Origin: an uncultured Synergistia bacterium
Lineage (GTDB): Bacteria; Eremiobacterota; SpSt-956; JAKJGF01
Direction: 5' to 3'
Length of the DNA stretch: 8,833 nucleotides
Assembly: GCA_937888925.1 (NCBI GenBank)
Contig: CALARM010000154.1
Location: 1-8,833, forward strand
Each line of letters opens with the position of its first letter. The first letter of the stretch is position 1. The notes below the pieces were generated by a model that did no database searches, was not told the origin of the DNA, and saw only the letters and a program-made list of their open reading frames with translations. Shown here piece by piece: positions 6,191 through 8,833 of this stretch. The translations under genes and the position numbers were made by a program.

Positions 6191-7252
6191 TCACAGCCAT
6201 TTCTTTTTTCTGAAATAAAATACCATTGATATTCCTACAATCAACATGACTGATATTATAACAGGGTATGTGAATGGATAATCCTTTTCCGGCATAAGAA
6301 TATTCATTCCGTAAATACTGGCAATGAAACTCAGGGGAATAAATATAGTGGAAATAATAGTGAGGACTTTTACTATTTCATTCATTTTATTACTGTTACT
6401 GGATATATAAACATCAAGCATGCTGCATAGCATATCCCGAAATGTTTCTATCGTATCAATAACCTGAATAAGATTATCATAAAGATCCCTCAGATATATA
6501 CCGGAAGCTTCTTTTACAAGTAAAAATTCTTCCCGTTGCAGACTGCCTATAATTTCCCTGAGAGGCCATATAGACTTACGTAAAAAAAGTAATTCCCTCT
6601 TTAAATTATAAATCTTTTTCAGTATATCAACAGATGGAGTGTTTATAATCTCTTCTTCCAGAAATTCAATTTCTTCCCCTATTTTATGAAGAACTGCAAA
6701 ATAATTATCTACGATTGCATCCAGTAAAGCATAGGCAAGATAGCCTGCCCCCATCTTTCTGATACGTCCCTTGCCAAGTCTTATCCTTTTCCTTACAGGT
6801 TCAAACACATCTCCACACCCTTCCTGAAAGGAAATAACAAAATTCGACCCTATGAGTAAACTTATATGTTCTACTATCGTATCATGGTCTTTACCATCAC
6901 AGTAAATCATTTTAAGGACAAGAAAAAGATAATCTCCGAAATCTTCCAGCATAGGATGCTGGCCCGTATTTAAAATATCTTCGAGAGTAAGATCATGAAG
7001 GTTAAAATGTTTTCCTATTTTTTCTATGACTTCTGCATTGTTTATACCATCTACATTTACCCATGTTACAGTAGGTTTTTTCTCATAGGGAATATATTCT
7101 TCCATAGATTTTATTTCTTTTTCCTGGAACTGACCTTCATCATAATCAATAATAGTAATTTTGAGGTTTTCAATCTTTTTCTCCCCTAAATGAACTATTT
7201 CACCGGAAGGAAGATCAAGTTCCCTTACAACAGTTCTTACGAATTTATGCAT
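6191..7252 (-). CDS. corA: CorA-family Mg2+/Co2+ transport channel
   Basis: This 353-residue inner-membrane protein of the CorA family takes up Mg2+ (and Co2+) as a homopentamer. A large soluble N-terminal domain is followed by a long pore helix, TM1 (about 293-314), the signature Y-G-M-N (314-317) and MPE, TM2 (about 327-347) and a basic tail ending KKKWL. It resembles Thermotoga maritima CorA (351 residues) over its whole length. D92 in LEDILN and D256 in YLRDLYD correspond to the regulatory metal-site residues D89 and D253 of that protein. I chose the ATG at 7252, with GGTGAT 4 nt upstream. The longer frame from 7303 would translate a perfect DNA hairpin and has no good ribosome-binding site. 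The gene is probably co-transcribed with the cyclophilin gene 53 nt upstream. No Mg2+-sensing leader is evident. Confidence 0.95.
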   Translation of the reverse strand: MHKFVRTVVRELDLPSGEIVHLGEKKIENLKITIIDYDEGQFQEKEIKSMEEYIPYEKKPTVTWVNVDGINNAEVIEKIGKHFNLHDLTLEDILNTGQHPMLEDFGDYLFLVLKMIYCDGKDHDTIVEHISLLIGSNFVISFQEGCGDVFEPVRKRIRLGKGRIRKMGAGYLAYALLDAIVDNYFAVLHKIGEEIEFLEEEIINTPSVDILKKIYNLKRELLFLRKSIWPLREIIGSLQREEFLLVKEASGIYLRDLYDNLIQVIDTIETFRDMLCSMLDVYISSNSNKMNEIVKVLTIISTIFIPLSFIASIYGMNILMPEKDYPFTYPVIISVMLIVGISMVFYFRKKKWL

Positions 7253-7268
7253 AAAAATCACCCGGTTC

Positions 7269-7300
7269 GTGACGGGTAACGCTAACGCGTTACCCGTCAC
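7269..7300. repeat. Perfect 14-bp inverted repeat with 4-nt loop between the cyclophilin gene and corA
   Basis: GTGACGGGTAACGC (7269-7282) is followed by TAAC and its exact reverse complement (7287-7300). It fills most of the 53-bp gap between the cyclophilin stop and the corA start. No T-tract follows on either strand, so it is not a typical intrinsic terminator. The arm begins with a GTGACGG unit like the heptads elsewhere. In the co-transcript it could protect or cut the mRNA, or shift the relative expression of the two genes. Confidence 0.9.
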
Positions 7301-7305
7301 CATAC

Positions 7306-7740
7306 CTATTTTACTACTGTCAGTTTCTTCATTTTATCACTCTTGCGTATTGCATCTACCACGTCAAGACCTTCTATTACACGGCCAAATACTGTATGAA
7401 CACCGTCTAAATGGGGCTGAGGTGAATGACATATAAAGAATTGACTTCCTCCTGTATCTTTTCCTGCATGGGCCATAGAAAGAGAACCTCTGAGATGTTT
7501 ATTGGGATTTATCTCACATTTTATTGTATAACCGGGGCCTCCAGTACCTGTCCCCCTGGGACAACCGCCCTGAATCATAAAATCATCTATCACTCTGTGA
7601 AAGGTAAGGCCATCGTAAAAACCTTTTTCAATCAAAGTAATAAAATTCTGAACAGTACCCGGCGCATCCTGTTCAAACAGTTCGATTTTCATGGTACCTT
7701 TATCTGTTTCCATTATCACCTGAGGATTTTTCTGAGCCAT
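7306..7740 (-). CDS. Cyclophilin-type peptidyl-prolyl cis-trans isomerase
   Basis: This 144-residue single-domain cyclophilin catalyses cis-trans isomerisation of X-Pro bonds. There is no signal peptide, so it should be cytoplasmic (PpiB-like). Catalytic-site residues are visible: R49 in FHRVIDDF, F54 and Q57 in FMIQGG, GSQFF (98-102), and H115 in LDGVHTVFG, corresponding to R55, F60, Q63, F113 and H126 of human cyclophilin A. The cyclosporin-contact Trp121 is replaced by H110, as is common in bacterial enzymes with weak drug binding. Start: a GGGGGG tract (7748-7753) lies 7 nt before the ATG. It is followed on the same strand by corA after 53 nt containing a perfect hairpin. The S51-like gene lies upstream beyond a repeat-filled spacer. 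Confidence 0.95.
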   Translation of the reverse strand: MAQKNPQVIMETDKGTMKIELFEQDAPGTVQNFITLIEKGFYDGLTFHRVIDDFMIQGGCPRGTGTGGPGYTIKCEINPNKHLRGSLSMAHAGKDTGGSQFFICHSPQPHLDGVHTVFGRVIEGLDVVDAIRKSDKMKKLTVVK

Positions 7741-7819
7741 ATATAAGCCCCCCTTTTTAATTATTTGTTCGTAAATTTCGACAGAATCAACAAATTACCT
7801 CTTCAACAAAAGTAGATAA

Positions 7820-7897
7820 GCGAGTCGTGAGTGGTGAGTCGTGAGTCGTGAATAAAAAGTGGCCTGCACCACTCACTACTCACTACTCACTGCTCAC
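7820..7897. repeat. Two opposing heptad arrays forming a large imperfect inverted repeat
   Basis: Left arm, plus strand: GCGAGTC, GTGAGTG, GTGAGTC, GTGAGTC, GTGAATA (7820-7854). Right arm: CACTCAC, TACTCAC, TACTCAC, TGCTCAC (7870-7897), which is the same repeat type inverted. The best perfect pairing is 10 bp, 7827-7836 with 7867-7876, and many shifted registers are possible because of the 7-bp period. The arrays occupy most of the 160-bp spacer between the S51-like gene and the cyclophilin gene; the rest (7741-7819) shows only the cyclophilin ribosome-binding site. Confidence 0.85.
7851..7873 (-). terminator. Possible weak intrinsic terminator for the S51-like gene
   Basis: On the minus strand AGTGG, a 6-nt loop and CCACT are followed by TTTTTATT. 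This lies 28 bp past the stop of the S51-like gene. The stem is only 5 bp and competes with the longer heptad pairing around it, so the call is tentative. Confidence 0.3.
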
Positions 7898-7900
7898 TTT

Positions 7901-8830
7901 TTAGTGGAGATAAAAAATCTCTTCAATACTGCTGTACTGAGATCTGCGCTGTGTCCAGTAATCTATAAAATCTCCCTGATTGGTTACTACAGTAATATTC
8001 TGCCAGCTATTATCAGGAGGCATGATTCTTACTACCATATCTCCTCCGTTAAAGCTCCAGCTACGACCATCAGGATAATAACTCAATATTTTTACACCCT
8101 GTCTTGTTTTAATGTGCCACTGATGGGCAGGAACATCCCAGGAACAGTCTTCTATAAACCAGATAATCTGCCAGATATTGCCTGATTCCAGGAAACCCTG
8201 ATCCACTCCTATTCCGGAATCATTGGGAAGTCCGATGGCCATACAATGGGTAAGATTTCTGGCCAGGTCATAAAGAGATTCTTCTCTGCCAGGTTCATGA
8301 TGAAGGGTTGTAACAATATTTCTCGCCAGACCAAACCCGTAAGGATCTTCCAGATCATAATCAATTGAACTGGATAAATACTCACACAGTTGATCTGCTC
8401 CTGCAGAAAATCCTACTGTAAGAAGTCCTCTGTCCTGTCTTTCATGAAGTATTCTTTCGAAAAGGTCTCCGTCATTATAATAAAGCTGTCCCAGTTCTTT
8501 ATATCTCCTCAGGCCAAGGGAACTGTTTCCTCCGCCAAGTACAACAACCTGTGTGTGCCAGAGCATATGGAAAAATAAATCTACATCTTCTCTTCTGAGA
8601 TTATCATTCCAGTAAAAGGGGAAAAAATCCAGTCCATATTGTCTGTATTTTTCGTAATACCATCGGAAATTTCCAAAATCCCATTCCTGGCTTCCCTGGG
8701 TTTTCTGGGACATTGGAAGATGCATAAGGGTTTTATTATCCCAGCTCTGAAGTGCACGTTCTACAATTAAATCTCTGTGAATATATTCGCATCGGTCATG
8801 AGACGAATAAATTAATGCTGTTGGTCTCAT
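7901..8830 (-). CDS. Peptidase S51-like protein (PepE/cyanophycinase superfamily), substrate unknown
   Basis: This 309-residue protein has the class I glutamine-amidotransferase-like fold marks of peptidase family S51. VVVLGGGNSS lies at 95-104. The nucleophile elbow GFSAGAD is at 140-146 with likely catalytic S142. A His pair, H177/H178, sits in LHHEPGRE where the family carries its catalytic His. GLPNDSGIGVDQG (200-212) resembles the GIGxDE stretch of cyanophycinases. Family members are serine peptidases cleaving Asp-X dipeptides or cyanophycin. The protein is longer than E. coli PepE (229 residues), with extra aromatic-rich sequence at 45-75 and a C-terminal tail. No signal peptide is seen. 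The ATG at 8830 lies 3 bases from the window edge, so the ribosome-binding site and any longer start are out of view. I do not assign a substrate. Confidence 0.8.
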   Translation of the reverse strand: MRPTALIYSSHDRCEYIHRDLIVERALQSWDNKTLMHLPMSQKTQGSQEWDFGNFRWYYEKYRQYGLDFFPFYWNDNLRREDVDLFFHMLWHTQVVVLGGGNSSLGLRRYKELGQLYYNDGDLFERILHERQDRGLLTVGFSAGADQLCEYLSSSIDYDLEDPYGFGLARNIVTTLHHEPGREESLYDLARNLTHCMAIGLPNDSGIGVDQGFLESGNIWQIIWFIEDCSWDVPAHQWHIKTRQGVKILSYYPDGRSWSFNGGDMVVRIMPPDNSWQNITVVTNQGDFIDYWTQRRSQYSSIEEIFYLH

Positions 8831-8833
8831 ATA

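Noticed and set aside
7253..7303. Longer CorA N-terminus starting at the ATG at 7303
   Set aside because: It would encode a perfect DNA hairpin as protein, has only AGG one base before the ATG, and homologous CorA length fits the 7252 start (353 residues).

Overview
The window reads as ordinary chromosomal DNA from an A+T-rich, probably Gram-negative bacterium. The genes are housekeeping or sensory types: a GlmS-like enzyme, 6-phosphogluconolactonase, a CHASE4 hybrid histidine kinase, a CorA-type Mg2+ channel, a cytoplasmic cyclophilin and a peptidase-S51-like protein. The kinase H-box style ([21 protein letters not shown]), a CorA closely resembling that of Thermotoga maritima, and spacers full of 7-bp GTGAnnn repeats would fit a Desulfobacterota, Nitrospirota or Spirochaetota type lineage. 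The sequence alone does not fix the phylum. No phage, transposon, CRISPR, tRNA or rRNA signature was seen.

Layout, left to right. Positions 1-2315 (minus) hold the N-terminal 771 codons of a GlmS-like amidotransferase/isomerase that runs off the left edge. Its glutaminase domain is enlarged by about 200 residues relative to E. coli GlmS. After a 249-bp spacer with two heptad-repeat elements comes pgl (2565-3287, minus). A 268-bp spacer then holds a near-consensus plus-strand promoter and a roughly 140-nt leader for the only plus-strand gene, the hybrid kinase (3556-6144). The kinase converges on corA (6191-7252, minus). Upstream of corA lie a cyclophilin gene (7306-7740, minus), probably co-transcribed with it, and an S51-like gene (7901-8830, minus) at the right edge.

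The genes give two loose themes. pgl and the glmS-like gene both act at the top of sugar-phosphate metabolism (glucose-6-P to the pentose phosphate pathway, fructose-6-P to amino sugars) and may form one transcription unit. The kinase and CorA are membrane proteins for sensing and ion uptake. There is no evidence that the whole window is one system.

The most unusual content is between the genes. Every spacer carries short arrays of degenerate 7-bp units of GTGAnnn type, in one or both orientations, and several reach into the flanking stop codons. Two arrays sit inside a longer composite element (83 and 84 bp) whose ends are conserved and whose 40-nt core is divergent. The two copies are direct repeats flanking pgl, and one forms most of the kinase leader, where a conserved end can pair either upstream or with the ribosome-binding site.
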